This document shows, piece after piece, positions 53,345 through 63,320 of a stretch of DNA of 64,000 nt. Below the pieces are notes generated by a model, which saw only the letters and a program-made list of their open reading frames with translations, was not told the DNA's origin and did no database searches. The DNA comes from Pseudomonas allokribbensis (GTDB taxonomy: Bacteria > Pseudomonadota > Gammaproteobacteria > Pseudomonadales > Pseudomonadaceae). The number at the start of each line of letters is the position of its first letter. The stretch's first letter is position 1. The translations under genes and the position numbers were made by a program. The DNA lies in contig NZ_CP062252.1 in the NCBI RefSeq assembly GCF_014863605.1, positions 4,845,001 to 4,909,000 on the forward strand, given 5' to 3'.

Positions 53345-55584
53345 GGAGTCCGGTTACGCCGCGTCTCGATGATGTTCGGCAACTGGGAAATCCGCCCCAG
53401 CAACCGCCCCAGTGCGTCCAGCCCCGGAATCTCGATGGTCAGGGACATCAGCGCTGTGTTGTCCTCCTTGTTCGAGCGGGTGTTGACCGCCAGCACGTTG
53501 ATCCGCTCGTTGAGCAGCACCTGCGAAACGTCACGCAGCAGACCGGAACGGTCGTAGGCGCGAATGACAATGTCCACCGGATAGGTGAGCACCGGCACCG
53601 GGCCCCAGCTGACCTGAATGATCCGCTCCGGCTCGCGCCCGGACAGTTGCAGCACCGAGGCGCAGTCCTGACGGTGAATGCTCACGCCGCGGCCCTGGGT
53701 GATGTAACCGACGATCGCATCGCCCGGCAACGGCTGGCAGCAGCCGGCCATCTGGGTCATCAGGTTGCCGACGCCCTGGATCTGAATGTCGCCGCGCTTG
53801 CCCGGCTTGTAGCCGGTGGCCTTGCGTGGAATCAGTTCCAGCTGTTCGTTGCCGCGTTCCGGCTCGACCAGTTGTTGCGCCAGGTTGACCAGTTGCGCCA
53901 GACGCAGGTCGCCGGCCCCGAGGGCGGCGAACATGTCTTCGGCGGTTTTCATGTTGGCCTTGTCGGCCAGCTTGTCGAAATCCACCGCCGGCAGACCGAG
54001 GCGATTGAGTTCGCGCTCGATCAGGGTCTTGCCGGCTGCGACGTTCTGATCGCGAGCCTGCAACTTGAACCAGTGAACAATCTTCGCCCGCGCCCGGGAC
54101 GTGGTGACGTAACCGAGGTTCGAGTTCAGCCAGTCGCGGCTCGGCGTACCGTGCTTGCTGGTGATGATCTCGACCTGCTCGCCGGTCTGCAGGCTGTAGT
54201 TGAGCGGGACGATCCGCCCGTTGATCTTGGCGCCGCGGCAGTTGTGACCGATTTCGGTGTGCACGCGGTAAGCGAAGTCCAGCGGCGTCGCGCCCTTCGG
54301 CAAATCGATGGCGTGGCCGTCAGGGGTGAAGATGTAGACCCGGTCCGGTTCGATATCGACCCGCAACTGTTCAGCGAGGCCACCGATGTCGCCCAGCTCT
54401 TCGTGCCACTCGAGCACCTGACGCAGCCAGGAGATTTTCTCTTCGTAGTGGTTCGAGCCGGACTTGACGTCGGTGCCCTTGTAGCGCCAGTGCGCGCAGA
54501 CGCCGAGCTCGGCCTCTTCGTGCATCGAATGGGTACGGATCTGGACTTCCAGCACCTTGCCTTCCGGACCGATCACCGCGGTGTGCAGCGAGCGGTAGCC
54601 GTTCTCTTTCGGGTTGGCGATGTAGTCGTCGAACTCTTTCGGAATGTGCCGCCACAGGGTGTGGACGATGCCGAGCGCGGTGTAGCAGTCGCGCATTTCC
54701 GGCACCAGCACGCGCACCGCACGCACGTCGTAGATCTGGCTGAACTCCAGACCCTTGCGCTGCATTTTGCGCCAGATCGAATAGATGTGCTTGGCCCGGC
54801 CGCTGATGTCGGCGTCGACGCCGGTGGCCTGCAATTCGTCCTTGAGCTGCGTCATCACATCGGCGATGAAACGCTCGCGGTCGAGCCGCCGCTCGTGCAA
54901 CAACTTGGCGATCTGTTTGTATTGGTCGGGTTCCAGGTAACGGAAGGACAAGTCCTCCAGTTCCCATTTGATATGGCCAATGCCGAGTCGGTGGGCGAGC
55001 GGCGCATAGATGTCGAAGACTTCCCGGGCGACCCGGTTGCGCTTTTCGTCGTCAGCGGTTTTCACCGCTCGGATCGCACAGGTGCGTTCGGCAAGTTTGA
55101 TCAGTGCGACGCGTACGTCGTCGACCATCGCCACCAGCATCTTGCGCAGGTTTTCCACCTGGCCCTGAGTGCCCATCACCATCGATTGGCGAGGACTGAG
55201 GCTGGCGCTGATCGCGGCCATGCGCTGCACGCCGTCAATCAGTTTGGCGACCACCGGACCGAAGCGCTGGCTGACCGCTGCCAGTTCGATCTGGCCTTCG
55301 CGCACGCCACGGTAAAGCACCGCCGCGACCAGCGAATCCTGATCCAGCTTGAGGTCGGCAAGAATCTCCGCGATTTCGAGGCCGGTGCTGAAACTGCCGC
55401 TGCCTTCGGTCCAGAGATTCTTGGCCGCATTGGACTGTTGCTCGGCCTGTCGAGCGAACTCACAGGCTTCTTTCAAGGCTTCGCGATCCAGTGCCAGATC
55501 GACACTGACCGCATGATCGAGCCAAGCCTCGAGATTGATACTGCCGTCGGTGTTGATCGGCTGGTGTGCTCTCACCTGTACCAT
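53341..55584 (-). CDS. relA: GTP pyrophosphokinase (ppGpp synthetase I)
   Basis: 747 aa. Order of domains: degenerate HD domain (about 30-190), synthetase (about 230-350) with HIPKEFDDYIANPKENGYRS carrying the acidic ExDD motif of monofunctional RelA, TGS domain (VYIFTPDGHAIDLPKGATPL), helical/zinc-finger-like region (CCQPLPGDAIVGYITQGRGV) and C-terminal ACT domain. It binds ribosomes stalled by uncharged tRNA and makes (p)ppGpp from ATP and GTP/GDP. Lack of the HD catalytic pair indicates no hydrolase activity, so SpoT must be elsewhere. Coupled to mazG downstream. Confidence 0.97.
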   Translation of the reverse strand: MVQVRAHQPINTDGSINLEAWLDHAVSVDLALDREALKEACEFARQAEQQSNAAKNLWTEGSGSFSTGLEIAEILADLKLDQDSLVAAVLYRGVREGQIELAAVSQRFGPVVAKLIDGVQRMAAISASLSPRQSMVMGTQGQVENLRKMLVAMVDDVRVALIKLAERTCAIRAVKTADDEKRNRVAREVFDIYAPLAHRLGIGHIKWELEDLSFRYLEPDQYKQIAKLLHERRLDRERFIADVMTQLKDELQATGVDADISGRAKHIYSIWRKMQRKGLEFSQIYDVRAVRVLVPEMRDCYTALGIVHTLWRHIPKEFDDYIANPKENGYRSLHTAVIGPEGKVLEVQIRTHSMHEEAELGVCAHWRYKGTDVKSGSNHYEEKISWLRQVLEWHEELGDIGGLAEQLRVDIEPDRVYIFTPDGHAIDLPKGATPLDFAYRVHTEIGHNCRGAKINGRIVPLNYSLQTGEQVEIITSKHGTPSRDWLNSNLGYVTTSRARAKIVHWFKLQARDQNVAAGKTLIERELNRLGLPAVDFDKLADKANMKTAEDMFAALGAGDLRLAQLVNLAQQLVEPERGNEQLELIPRKATGYKPGKRGDIQIQGVGNLMTQMAGCCQPLPGDAIVGYITQGRGVSIHRQDCASVLQLSGREPERIIQVSWGPVPVLTYPVDIVIRAYDRSGLLRDVSQVLLNERINVLAVNTRSNKEDNTALMSLTIEIPGLDALGRLLGRISQLPNIIETRRNRTP

Positions 55585-55708
55585 CTTGCTTTACCTTCCC
55601 TACGACGCAGATTCAATGCGTCAAATCACTGACCTGTATTGCCCGTTCGCACTCGCGGGGCTAAGACGAGCGCTGCACGGGCGGACCAGTCGGATCAGAC
55701 GAGCCATC

Positions 55709-57061
55709 CTAGCTCGCTTCAAATAACGCCATGGCCTCGACATGTGCCGTCTGAGGAAACATATCGAGAATCCCGGCACGTTTTAACCGGTAGCCCTGCT
55801 TGATCAATTCGACCGTATCGCGCGCCAGAGTTGCAGGGTTGCACGACACATAAACCAACCGCTCGGCACCCAGGGTCGCGAGCTTGCGCACCACCTCGAA
55901 AGCACCGTCACGCGGTGGGTCCAAGAGTACCGCAGAAAAGCCGTTTCCGATCCACTCGGCATCGGTCAAAGGCTGGGATAAATCGGCCTGAAAAAACTTT
56001 GTGTTATGCAAATTGTTGCTAGCGGCATTCGCCGCAGCGCGATCGACCATGGTCTGCACGCCTTCGACCGCTACTACTTCGCGCACGGCCTTGGCCAGCG
56101 GCAAGGCAAAATTGCCGAGCCCGCAGAACAGGTCGAGCACGCGCTCATCAGCGGTCGGTTTCAACCACTCCAGGGCCTGGGCAACCATGGATTCGTTGAC
56201 CCCGGCGTTGACCTGGATGAAATCTCCTGGCCGCCAATCCAGTTCCAGATCCCACGGCTCCAGGCGATAACCCAGCGATTGCGTGACATCGACCGGTTGC
56301 GGCCCGTCTTCGCCGTGCAGCCACAACTGCGCCTGATGGAATGCGCAGAAATCCTTGAGGATCGTCAGGTCGGCCTCGGACAGCGGCGCCACGTGACGCA
56401 GCAGAACGGCCAGGGACGAACCACTGAATAATTCCACATGACCCAGCGCCTGAGGTTTGCTCAGGCGACGGAGCATCTCCGGCAAACGGGTCATGATCGG
56501 TTGCAAGGGCTGTACCAGCACCGGGCATTCGCTGATCGCCACGATGTCCTGGCTGCCGGCGGCGCGGAAACCGACTTCGAGCGTTTTGGCCTTGCTGTCC
56601 CAGCGCACGGCGACCCGGGCGCGGCGACGGTAGCCGAATTCCGGACCGGTCAAAGGTGCAGCCCATTCTTCAGGCTCGACACCGGCGACCCGCGAAAGCT
56701 GTTCGGCGAGCATGCGCTGTTTCAGGGCAAGCTGTTCGCCGTGGGGCAAATGCTGAACGCTGCAACCGCCGCAGCGACCGGCGTGCTGACAAGCGGCCGG
56801 ACGACGCAATTCGCTGGCCGTGAATACACGTTCGGTACGCGCCTCGACCACTTTGCCGTGGGCGCCCAGTACCCGCGCCTCGACCTCTTCACCCGCCAGG
56901 GCGCCGAGGACAAACCAGGTTTTGCCTTCAAAAAACGCGATGCCGCGACCGTCATTGGCCAGGCGCTCGATCTTCAAGCGCTGCTTTTTGCCGGTCGGGA
57001 TTTGCGGGGCCTTGCTGCCGCCGGTGGGCTGGAAGCGCAGGCCTCTCTCATGCTTGGCCAT
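55709..57061 (-). CDS. rlmD: 23S rRNA (uracil-1939-C5)-methyltransferase
   Basis: 450 aa. Order: TRAM domain (about residues 20-80), iron-sulfur cluster segment ([15 protein letters not shown]) and SAM-dependent methyltransferase fold with [14 protein letters not shown] and the catalytic Cys in [13 protein letters not shown]. It methylates U1939 of 23S rRNA (formerly RumA). The ATG overlaps the cysM stop (TGATG at 57061), so it is co-translated with cysM. The 124-nt interval to relA holds no distinct promoter that I can identify. Confidence 0.96.
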   Translation of the reverse strand: MAKHERGLRFQPTGGSKAPQIPTGKKQRLKIERLANDGRGIAFFEGKTWFVLGALAGEEVEARVLGAHGKVVEARTERVFTASELRRPAACQHAGRCGGCSVQHLPHGEQLALKQRMLAEQLSRVAGVEPEEWAAPLTGPEFGYRRRARVAVRWDSKAKTLEVGFRAAGSQDIVAISECPVLVQPLQPIMTRLPEMLRRLSKPQALGHVELFSGSSLAVLLRHVAPLSEADLTILKDFCAFHQAQLWLHGEDGPQPVDVTQSLGYRLEPWDLELDWRPGDFIQVNAGVNESMVAQALEWLKPTADERVLDLFCGLGNFALPLAKAVREVVAVEGVQTMVDRAAANAASNNLHNTKFFQADLSQPLTDAEWIGNGFSAVLLDPPRDGAFEVVRKLATLGAERLVYVSCNPATLARDTVELIKQGYRLKRAGILDMFPQTAHVEAMALFEAS

Positions 57062-57963
57062 CAGTTGGGCGCGTCGAAAATGCCGGTCGACAGGTATCGG
57101 TCGCCACGGTCACAGATGATCGCGACGATCACCGCGTTTTCAACTTCTTTGGACAGACGCAGCATCGCTGCCACCGCACCGCCCGAGGACACGCCGCAGA
57201 AGATGCCTTCTTCGCGGGCCAGACGACGGGTGACGTCTTCGGCTTCGCTTTGCGCCATGTCGACAATGCGATCGACACGATCAGCCTGATAGATCTTCGG
57301 CAGGTATTCCTGCGGCCAGCGGCGAATGCCGGGAATGGCCGAGCCTTCCATCGGTTGCAGGCCGATGATCTGCACGCTGTCGCTCTGCTCTTTGAGGTAG
57401 CGCGACACGCCCATGATGGTCCCGGTGGTCCCCATGGAACTGACGAAATGAGTAATGGTGCCCTGGGTCTGGCGCCAGATTTCCGGGCCGGTGGTGGTGT
57501 AGTGCGCTTCGGGGTTGTCGCCGTTGGCGAACTGATCCAGCACCTTGCCACGACCTTCGGCTTCCATCCGCTGGGCGAGATCGCGAGCGCCTTCCATGCC
57601 CTCTTCCTGGCTGACCAGAATCAGCTCCGCGCCATAAGCGGTCATCGCCGCTTTACGCTCGGCGCTGGAGTTGTCCGGCATGATCAGGATCATCTTGTAA
57701 CCCTTGATCGCGGCGGCCATCGCCAACGCGATCCCGGTGTTGCCCGAGGTCGCTTCGATCAGCGTATCGCCGGCGTGGATCTGCCCGCGCAACTCGGCAC
57801 GGGTGATCATCGACAGCGCCGGACGATCCTTCACCGAACCCGCAGGGTTATTCCCTTCGAGCTTGAGCAATAGGGTGTTGCTGGTGACACCGGGCAGGCG
57901 CTGCAAACGCACCAGCGGCGTGTTGCCGACGCAATCGGCGATGGTTGGGTACTGCAAGGTCAT
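57061..57963 (-). CDS. cysM: Cysteine synthase B (O-acetylserine sulfhydrylase B)
   Basis: 300 aa from ATG 57963 ([20 protein letters not shown]); the 13-codon open extension lacks a good start site. The PLP lysine is K45 in [11 protein letters not shown], the substrate-binding loop is [13 protein letters not shown] and the phosphate loop GTTGTIMGV. It makes cysteine (or S-sulfocysteine from thiosulfate) from O-acetylserine. It is the first gene of the cysM-rlmD unit, with two hairpins upstream (58069-58121) between it and the kinase gene. Confidence 0.96.
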   Translation of the reverse strand: MTLQYPTIADCVGNTPLVRLQRLPGVTSNTLLLKLEGNNPAGSVKDRPALSMITRAELRGQIHAGDTLIEATSGNTGIALAMAAAIKGYKMILIMPDNSSAERKAAMTAYGAELILVSQEEGMEGARDLAQRMEAEGRGKVLDQFANGDNPEAHYTTTGPEIWRQTQGTITHFVSSMGTTGTIMGVSRYLKEQSDSVQIIGLQPMEGSAIPGIRRWPQEYLPKIYQADRVDRIVDMAQSEAEDVTRRLAREEGIFCGVSSGGAVAAMLRLSKEVENAVIVAIICDRGDRYLSTGIFDAPN

Positions 57964-58068
57964 GGCGTTTTTCGCAATCCGGACAGCGGGGGCGCCTATC
58001 ATACCGGCAAACCTGCGCGGCCCATATCACGCAAAGTGTGGTGCTTATGGTTTCTTGGAATAAGCAGT

Positions 58069-58096
58069 AAAAGTCGCGCCGGTGGTGCGACTTTTT
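58069..58096. terminator. Hairpin between the kinase gene and cysM
   Basis: AAAGTCGC...GCGACTTT forms an 8-bp stem with T-runs at both ends. It may end the kinase transcript on the minus strand ahead of the cysM promoter. Confidence 0.6.
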
Positions 58097-58100
58097 AAAG

Positions 58101-58121
58101 AGTGTCAGCAGTGCTGACACT
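58101..58121. terminator. Perfect 10-1-10 palindrome between the kinase gene and cysM
   Basis: AGTGTCAGCA-G-TGCTGACACT, followed on the minus strand by CTTTAAAA. Either an intrinsic terminator of the upstream kinase gene or an operator for cysM. Confidence 0.55.
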
Positions 58122-58133
58122 TTCTTGTACCGC

Positions 58134-59558
58134 TCACACAATCTGCGGGCGATTCATGTCCACTGTGGGAGTTGGCTTGCCAGCAAAGGCGTCGGGAGTG
58201 GCGGCGCTATCATCGGCCACCAACCGCAAATTCAAGCGCAATCCCGACGGGCCGTTCTCAGCCCAAAGGCTCCCGCCCTGCCGCTGCACCGCATTCCTCG
58301 CAATGCTCAGCCCCAAACCAAATCCACCGTCCCCCGGCCGCGAGCCGTCGAGCCGGGTGAACGGCGAGAAGATCCGCTCCAGATCCGCCTCGGCCACGCC
58401 GCCGCCCTCGTCCTCCAGCCATAGATGCCAGTAATCCCCGTCACGCCGGCCATCCAGCCGCACGATGCCGCCCACTGGCGAATGCCGGATCGCGTTGCGC
58501 AGGATGTTTTCCAGCGCCTGGGCCAGGGTATTGAGATTGCCGCGCACCCAGCACGATGCATCCACCGCACATTGCAACTGGCCCACCGGACAGCAACTTT
58601 CGTAACAGGCGTTTTCCGTGAGCATTTCCCACAACGCCTGGATCTGGATCGCCTCGTCCGGCAGCGGTGCGCGTTCGGTTTCGAGCCAGGCCAGTTGCAG
58701 GGTGTCTTCGACCAACCGCTGCATGCCATCGACTTCGCGGCCAATGCGTTCGCGCAACGGCAACAGATTCTGTTCGCTTTCGCTGGCCACCCGCAGGCGA
58801 CTCAGGGGGGTGCGCAGTTCGTGGGACAGGTCGCGCAACAATTGCTGTTGCAGGGCGACGGTCGATTGCAGGCGTTCGGACATCGAGTCGAAGGCCCGGG
58901 CCAGTTCGCCGAGTTCGTCCGGGCGCTGGGTGATGCCGCTCGACAGGCGCACATTCAATTGATCGGCACGCCACGCGTTGGCCTGCTCGCGCAGGTTGTT
59001 CAGCGGCACCACCAGCAAGCGATACAGGCCCACGCACAGCAACAGGGTGAACAGGCCGGGAATCACGCCGTTGGTGATCACCCGCCAGAACACTCGGTAT
59101 TTGCCCGGCAGGAATCGCTCAGGCAACTCGATGACCAGGCTGCCGGCGGAGGGTTCTGCGGGAAAGGGAACACGCAACCACGGCCGGCCTTTCTTGTGAA
59201 TCGGCCAGTCGAGCCCCCGCAGAAAGGTCAGGTGCTGGATTTCCTTTTCGTTCAATGGATCACGGCTCAGCGACTGCAAGTTGCCGTCGATCACACCGAC
59301 CCAACCAGCTTCGCGCAATTCCATGCTCTGCAACCAGCGGTCGACGCCGTCACGCTGATCGCGCCGCCAAGCCGCTTCGGCTTCGGCGGCATAACGCGCG
59401 AGCGTGCCGCGAGCCTCGTCGGAGAGGAACTGATTGCGCTCCTCCATATAACGGCCCCAGGACCAGCTCAGCCAGATCATCAACAGACAGAACGCCACCA
59501 GCAGACAGGCCAGTTTCCAGAACAGCGAATGCCGACCCGGAAGTTCAGACACCCTCAT
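58134..59558 (-). CDS. Sensor histidine kinase (PirS-like)
   Basis: 474 aa. Two membrane helices (about 12-34 and 158-180) enclose a periplasmic domain of about 120 residues; HAMP follows (NNLREQANAWRADQLNVRL), then HisKA with H246 (DLSHELRTPLSRL) and an ATPase domain (ILRNAIRHSPVGG; GGFGLGLSIARNAVQ). Its start overlaps the regulator stop by 14 nt (59545-59558). Gene order next to cysM and gacS is that of P. aeruginosa PirS, which controls a ferric-enterobactin receptor; that receptor gene is missing here. The last about 25 residues are encoded partly by a REP-like sequence (58164-58192), so the original C-terminus has been replaced or extended. Confidence 0.92.
   Translation of the reverse strand: MRVSELPGRHSLFWKLACLLVAFCLLMIWLSWSWGRYMEERNQFLSDEARGTLARYAAEAEAAWRRDQRDGVDRWLQSMELREAGWVGVIDGNLQSLSRDPLNEKEIQHLTFLRGLDWPIHKKGRPWLRVPFPAEPSAGSLVIELPERFLPGKYRVFWRVITNGVIPGLFTLLLCVGLYRLLVVPLNNLREQANAWRADQLNVRLSSGITQRPDELGELARAFDSMSERLQSTVALQQQLLRDLSHELRTPLSRLRVASESEQNLLPLRERIGREVDGMQRLVEDTLQLAWLETERAPLPDEAIQIQALWEMLTENACYESCCPVGQLQCAVDASCWVRGNLNTLAQALENILRNAIRHSPVGGIVRLDGRRDGDYWHLWLEDEGGGVAEADLERIFSPFTRLDGSRPGDGGFGLGLSIARNAVQRQGGSLWAENGPSGLRLNLRLVADDSAATPDAFAGKPTPTVDMNRPQIV
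58164..58192. repeat. REP-like palindromic sequence inside a coding 3' end
   Basis: TGTGGGAGTTGGCTTGCCAG and following AAAGGCG match the abundant Pseudomonas REP type that reads GTGGGAGCTGGCTTGCCAGC. It overlaps the last codons of the kinase gene. Only one copy is in this window, so identification is by recollection. Confidence 0.7.
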
Positions 59559-60267
59559 CGACGGCGCTCAGAACGTAGCCCTTGCCCCACACCGTGCGCA
59601 CTTCCCGCTCGGTGTAGCCAATCGATTTGAGTTTGCGGCGGATCTGGCTGATGTGCATGTCGAGGCTGCGGTCGTGGGCCGCGTAACCGCGCTGAAGTAC
59701 ATGCTGATAAAGGAAGGCTTTGCTCAGCACCTCTTCATCATTGCGATTGAGGGTTTCCAGCAAGCGGTATTCGCTGCGGGTCAGGCCGGCCGGTTGATTG
59801 CAGTAAGACACTTCGCATTGCTCGTCGTCGAAATGCAGACCGCCCGCCACCGCTGGCTCAGCGTTGACCGCCGGACGCCGATCGAGAGCGACCCGACGCA
59901 GGATCGCTTCGATCCGCACGTGCAGCTCCGCCATGCTGAACGGCTTGGGTAGATAGTCGTCAGCCCCCAGGCGAAAACCGCTGATGCGATCGGCCTCCGC
60001 CCCCAGCGCCGACATCAACAGCACTGGCGTGGAATGACTCTGGCGCAGTTGCGTCAGCACGTTCAGACCATCGAGGCCCGGCAACAGAATGTCCATCAAC
60101 ACCACATCGAACGGCTGGCGCCGGGCAATGCTCAGGCCTTCGCTGCCGTTCTGGCACCAGGTGACCTGGAAGCCGCTGCGCCCCAATTGCTCGTGAACAT
60201 AGGCACCGAGCACGGGATCGTCCTCGATGGAAAGAATGCGTGGCTGGCCAACAGAGACAGGAGTCAT
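59545..60267 (-). CDS. OmpR family response regulator (PirR-like)
   Basis: 240 aa from ATG 60267 (MTPVSVGQPRILSIEDDP). The receiver carries the acidic pair D16-D17, phospho-Asp D59 (VVLMDILLPGLDG) and the conserved Lys (DDYLPKPFSMAELH); the winged-helix domain occupies the last 95 residues (REVRTVWGKGYVLSA). Upstream AGGAG at the start supports the choice. It pairs with the downstream kinase, whose gene it overlaps. By position it is the P. aeruginosa PirR counterpart. Targets are unknown here because no receptor gene adjoins it. Confidence 0.93.
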   Translation of the reverse strand: MTPVSVGQPRILSIEDDPVLGAYVHEQLGRSGFQVTWCQNGSEGLSIARRQPFDVVLMDILLPGLDGLNVLTQLRQSHSTPVLLMSALGAEADRISGFRLGADDYLPKPFSMAELHVRIEAILRRVALDRRPAVNAEPAVAGGLHFDDEQCEVSYCNQPAGLTRSEYRLLETLNRNDEEVLSKAFLYQHVLQRGYAAHDRSLDMHISQIRRKLKSIGYTEREVRTVWGKGYVLSAVDEGV

Positions 60268-60483
60268 GACTATCTGCAAATAATTCTCAGTTGGGCGATT
60301 ATTCAAGATTGCCCGCCGCCCGGCAACCCAAGGTTGACCTGTCGGACAAATGACCGGCGCAGAAACGACGGATCGCGACATGATTTTTCCCGGGAATGCC
60401 CGCAAGCAAATCGCTACACTGCGCCCATGCCGCGTGCCGGAAGCACGCAAGAGTCAATGATCAGCGGGATGCAGGAGATAGGC

Positions 60484-63237
60484 GTGCTCAAGAAACTGGG
60501 AATCAAAGGTCGCGTGTTGTTGCTGACCCTGTTGCCGACCAGCCTGATGGCACTGGTGCTGGGCGGCTATTTCACCTGGACGCAGCAGTCCGACCTGCAG
60601 GCCCAATTGATGCAGCGCGGCGAAATGATCGCCGAGCAACTCGCGCCGCTGGTGGCGCCGGCCATGGGTCACGGCGATTCCGATCTGCTCGAGCGCATCG
60701 CCACCCAGTCCCTTGAACAGCCGGACGTGCGCGCGGTGACCTTCCTCGCACCCGACCGCTCACCACTGGCCCACGCCGGCCCGACCATGCTCAACCAGGC
60801 CCCCAGCGGCGACAGCACGCAACTGCTGCGGCGCAGCGGCAACGACGCCACCCGCTATCTGCTGCCGGTGTTCGGCAAGCATCGCAACCTCGCTGGCGAA
60901 CTGATCCCTGAAGAGTCCGACCGCCTGCTCGGCTGGGTCGAACTGGAACTCTCGCACAACGGCATGTTGCTGCGCGGCTACCGCAGCCTGTTCGCCAGCC
61001 TGCTGCTGATTGCGGCGGGACTGGCCGGCGCCGCACTGTTGGCCCTGCGCATGGGCCGCACGATCAATCGCCCGATCAGCCAGATCAAACAGGCGGTCGC
61101 GCAACTCAAGGACGGCCATCTGGAAACCCGCCTGCCGCCCCTCGGCAGTCAGGAACTGGATGAACTGGCGTCCGGCATCAACCGCATGGCCGGCACCCTG
61201 CAAAACGCCCGGGAAGAATTGCAGCACAGCGTCGACCAGGCCACCGAAGACGTGCGTCAGAACCTGGAGACCATCGAGATCCAGAACATCGAACTGGACC
61301 TGGCCCGCAAGGAAGCGCTGGAAGCGAGCCGGATCAAGTCCGAGTTCCTCGCCAACATGAGCCACGAAATCCGCACACCGCTCAACGGCATTCTCGGTTT
61401 CACTCATCTGTTGCAGAAAAGCGAGCTGACCCCGCGCCAGCTCGACTATCTGGGCACCATCGAAAAGTCCGCCGACAGCCTGCTGGGGATCATCAACGAA
61501 ATTCTCGACTTCTCGAAAATCGAAGCCGGCAAACTGGTGCTCGATCATATTCCGTTCAACCTGCGCGATCTGTTGCAGGACACCCTGACCATCCTCGCCC
61601 CCGCGGCCCACGCCAAGCAGCTGGAACTGGTGAGTCTGGTCTATCGCGACACGCCGCTGTCGCTGGTTGGCGATCCGCTGCGGCTCAAGCAGATCCTCAC
61701 CAACCTTGTGAGCAACGCGATCAAGTTCACCCGCGAAGGCACCATCGTCGCCCGCGCGATGCTCGAAGAAGAACACGAAGACAGCGTGCAACTGCGCATC
61801 AGCATTCAGGACACCGGCATCGGCCTGTCGAACCAGGACGTGCGCGCCTTGTTCCAGGCCTTCAGCCAGGCTGACAACTCGCTGTCGCGTCAGCCCGGCG
61901 GCACCGGTCTGGGGCTGGTGATTTCCAAGCGCCTGATCGAACAGATGGGCGGCGAGATCGGCGTCGACAGCACCCCGGGCGAAGGCTCGGAGTTCTGGAT
62001 CAGCCTGAGCCTGCCCAAGACCCGCGACGATGCCGAAGACCTGCCCGCCGCGCCGTTGCTCGGCCGCCGGGTAGCGGTACTGGAAAACCATGAACTGGCG
62101 CGTCAGGCGCTGCAGCATCAACTGGAAGACTGCGGGCTCGACGTCACGCCGTTCAATACTCTGGAAAGCCTGACCAATGGCGTCACTGGCGCCCACCAGA
62201 CCGATCAGGCCATCGACCTCGCCGTGCTCGGCATCACCAGCAACGACATGCCGCCGGAACGACTCAACCAACACATCTGGGACCTCGAACACCTCGGCTG
62301 CCGGGTACTGGTGTTGTGCCCGACCACCGAACTGACGCTGTTCCATCTATCGGTACCCAACCCGCACAGCCAGCTCCAGTCCAAACCGGCCTGCACGCGC
62401 AAACTGCGCCGGGCACTGTCGGACATGGTCAACCCGCGCCAGACGCGCAGCGAACCCGGCGAACCGCTGTCGAGCCGTGCACCGAAAGTGCTGTGTGTCG
62501 ACGACAACCCGGCCAACCTGTTGCTGGTGCAGACCCTGCTCGAAGACATGGGCGCCAAGGTGCTGGCCGTCGAAAGTGGCTACGCGGCGGTCAAGGCTGT
62601 GCAGAGCGAAACCTTCGATCTGGTCTTGATGGACGTGCAGATGCCAGGCATGGACGGGCGTCAGAGCACCGAGACGATCCGTCAGTGGGAAAGCGAACGC
62701 CATTGCACACCACTGCCGATCGTCGCCCTCACCGCCCACGCCATGGCCAACGAAAAACGCGCACTGCTGCAAAGCGGCATGGACGACTACCTGACCAAAC
62801 CGATCAGCGAACGGCAACTGGCCCAAGTGGTGCTGAAGTGGACAGGACTGGCACTGCGCAATCAGGCACCGGACCGCAACAGCGAAAGCCTGGCGGGCCA
62901 TCAGGACCTGCCGGTACTCGACCAGGAAGAAGGCCTGCGTCTGGCCGCCGGCAAGGCGGATCTGGCGGCGGACATGCTGGCCATGTTGCTGGCGTCCCTT
63001 GAGGCCGACCGCGAAGCGATCCGCAGCGCCCGCGACAGCCACGACCAGACTGGCCTGATCGAACGGGTGCATCGCCTGCACGGCGCCACCCGCTACTGCG
63101 GCGTTCCGCAATTGCGCGCGGCCTGCCAGCGCAGCGAAACCCTGCTCAAACAGGAAGACCCCAAGGCCTCCACCGCTCTGGATGAACTGGAGCGGGCGAT
63201 CAATCGTCTCGCGGCGCAGGCGAAGATCAGCGCCTGA
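60484..63237 (+). CDS. gacS: Hybrid sensor histidine kinase GacS
   Basis: 917 aa from GTG 60484 ([20 protein letters not shown]), with AGGAG 6 nt upstream; an ATG about 10 codons earlier is inferior. Two membrane helices (about 12-32 and 165-185) enclose the periplasmic sensor; then HAMP, HisKA with H294 ([13 protein letters not shown]), an ATPase domain, a receiver with D717 ([13 protein letters not shown]) and a C-terminal Hpt domain with H863 (RVHRLHGAT). These match the known GacS phosphorelay. It phosphorylates GacA, which activates Rsm small RNAs and controls secondary metabolites and biofilm formation. Divergent from the PirRS-like pair. Confidence 0.98.
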   Translation: MLKKLGIKGRVLLLTLLPTSLMALVLGGYFTWTQQSDLQAQLMQRGEMIAEQLAPLVAPAMGHGDSDLLERIATQSLEQPDVRAVTFLAPDRSPLAHAGPTMLNQAPSGDSTQLLRRSGNDATRYLLPVFGKHRNLAGELIPEESDRLLGWVELELSHNGMLLRGYRSLFASLLLIAAGLAGAALLALRMGRTINRPISQIKQAVAQLKDGHLETRLPPLGSQELDELASGINRMAGTLQNAREELQHSVDQATEDVRQNLETIEIQNIELDLARKEALEASRIKSEFLANMSHEIRTPLNGILGFTHLLQKSELTPRQLDYLGTIEKSADSLLGIINEILDFSKIEAGKLVLDHIPFNLRDLLQDTLTILAPAAHAKQLELVSLVYRDTPLSLVGDPLRLKQILTNLVSNAIKFTREGTIVARAMLEEEHEDSVQLRISIQDTGIGLSNQDVRALFQAFSQADNSLSRQPGGTGLGLVISKRLIEQMGGEIGVDSTPGEGSEFWISLSLPKTRDDAEDLPAAPLLGRRVAVLENHELARQALQHQLEDCGLDVTPFNTLESLTNGVTGAHQTDQAIDLAVLGITSNDMPPERLNQHIWDLEHLGCRVLVLCPTTELTLFHLSVPNPHSQLQSKPACTRKLRRALSDMVNPRQTRSEPGEPLSSRAPKVLCVDDNPANLLLVQTLLEDMGAKVLAVESGYAAVKAVQSETFDLVLMDVQMPGMDGRQSTETIRQWESERHCTPLPIVALTAHAMANEKRALLQSGMDDYLTKPISERQLAQVVLKWTGLALRNQAPDRNSESLAGHQDLPVLDQEEGLRLAAGKADLAADMLAMLLASLEADREAIRSARDSHDQTGLIERVHRLHGATRYCGVPQLRAACQRSETLLKQEDPKASTALDELERAINRLAAQAKISA

Positions 63238-63320
63238 TCCACGGCAATGCCGATCAACGCCCACGCGGCTAAAGTGGTCGCGGGTGATTCGCGCCCGCGT
63301 CGATGCTTCAGGAGGATTGC

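Noticed and set aside
53647..55632. A 661-codon plus-strand open frame opposite relA
   Set aside because: Shadow frame; the relA strand carries all diagnostic motifs.
60760..62346. A 528-codon minus-strand open frame opposite gacS
   Set aside because: Shadow frame caused by high third-position GC; no domain visible.
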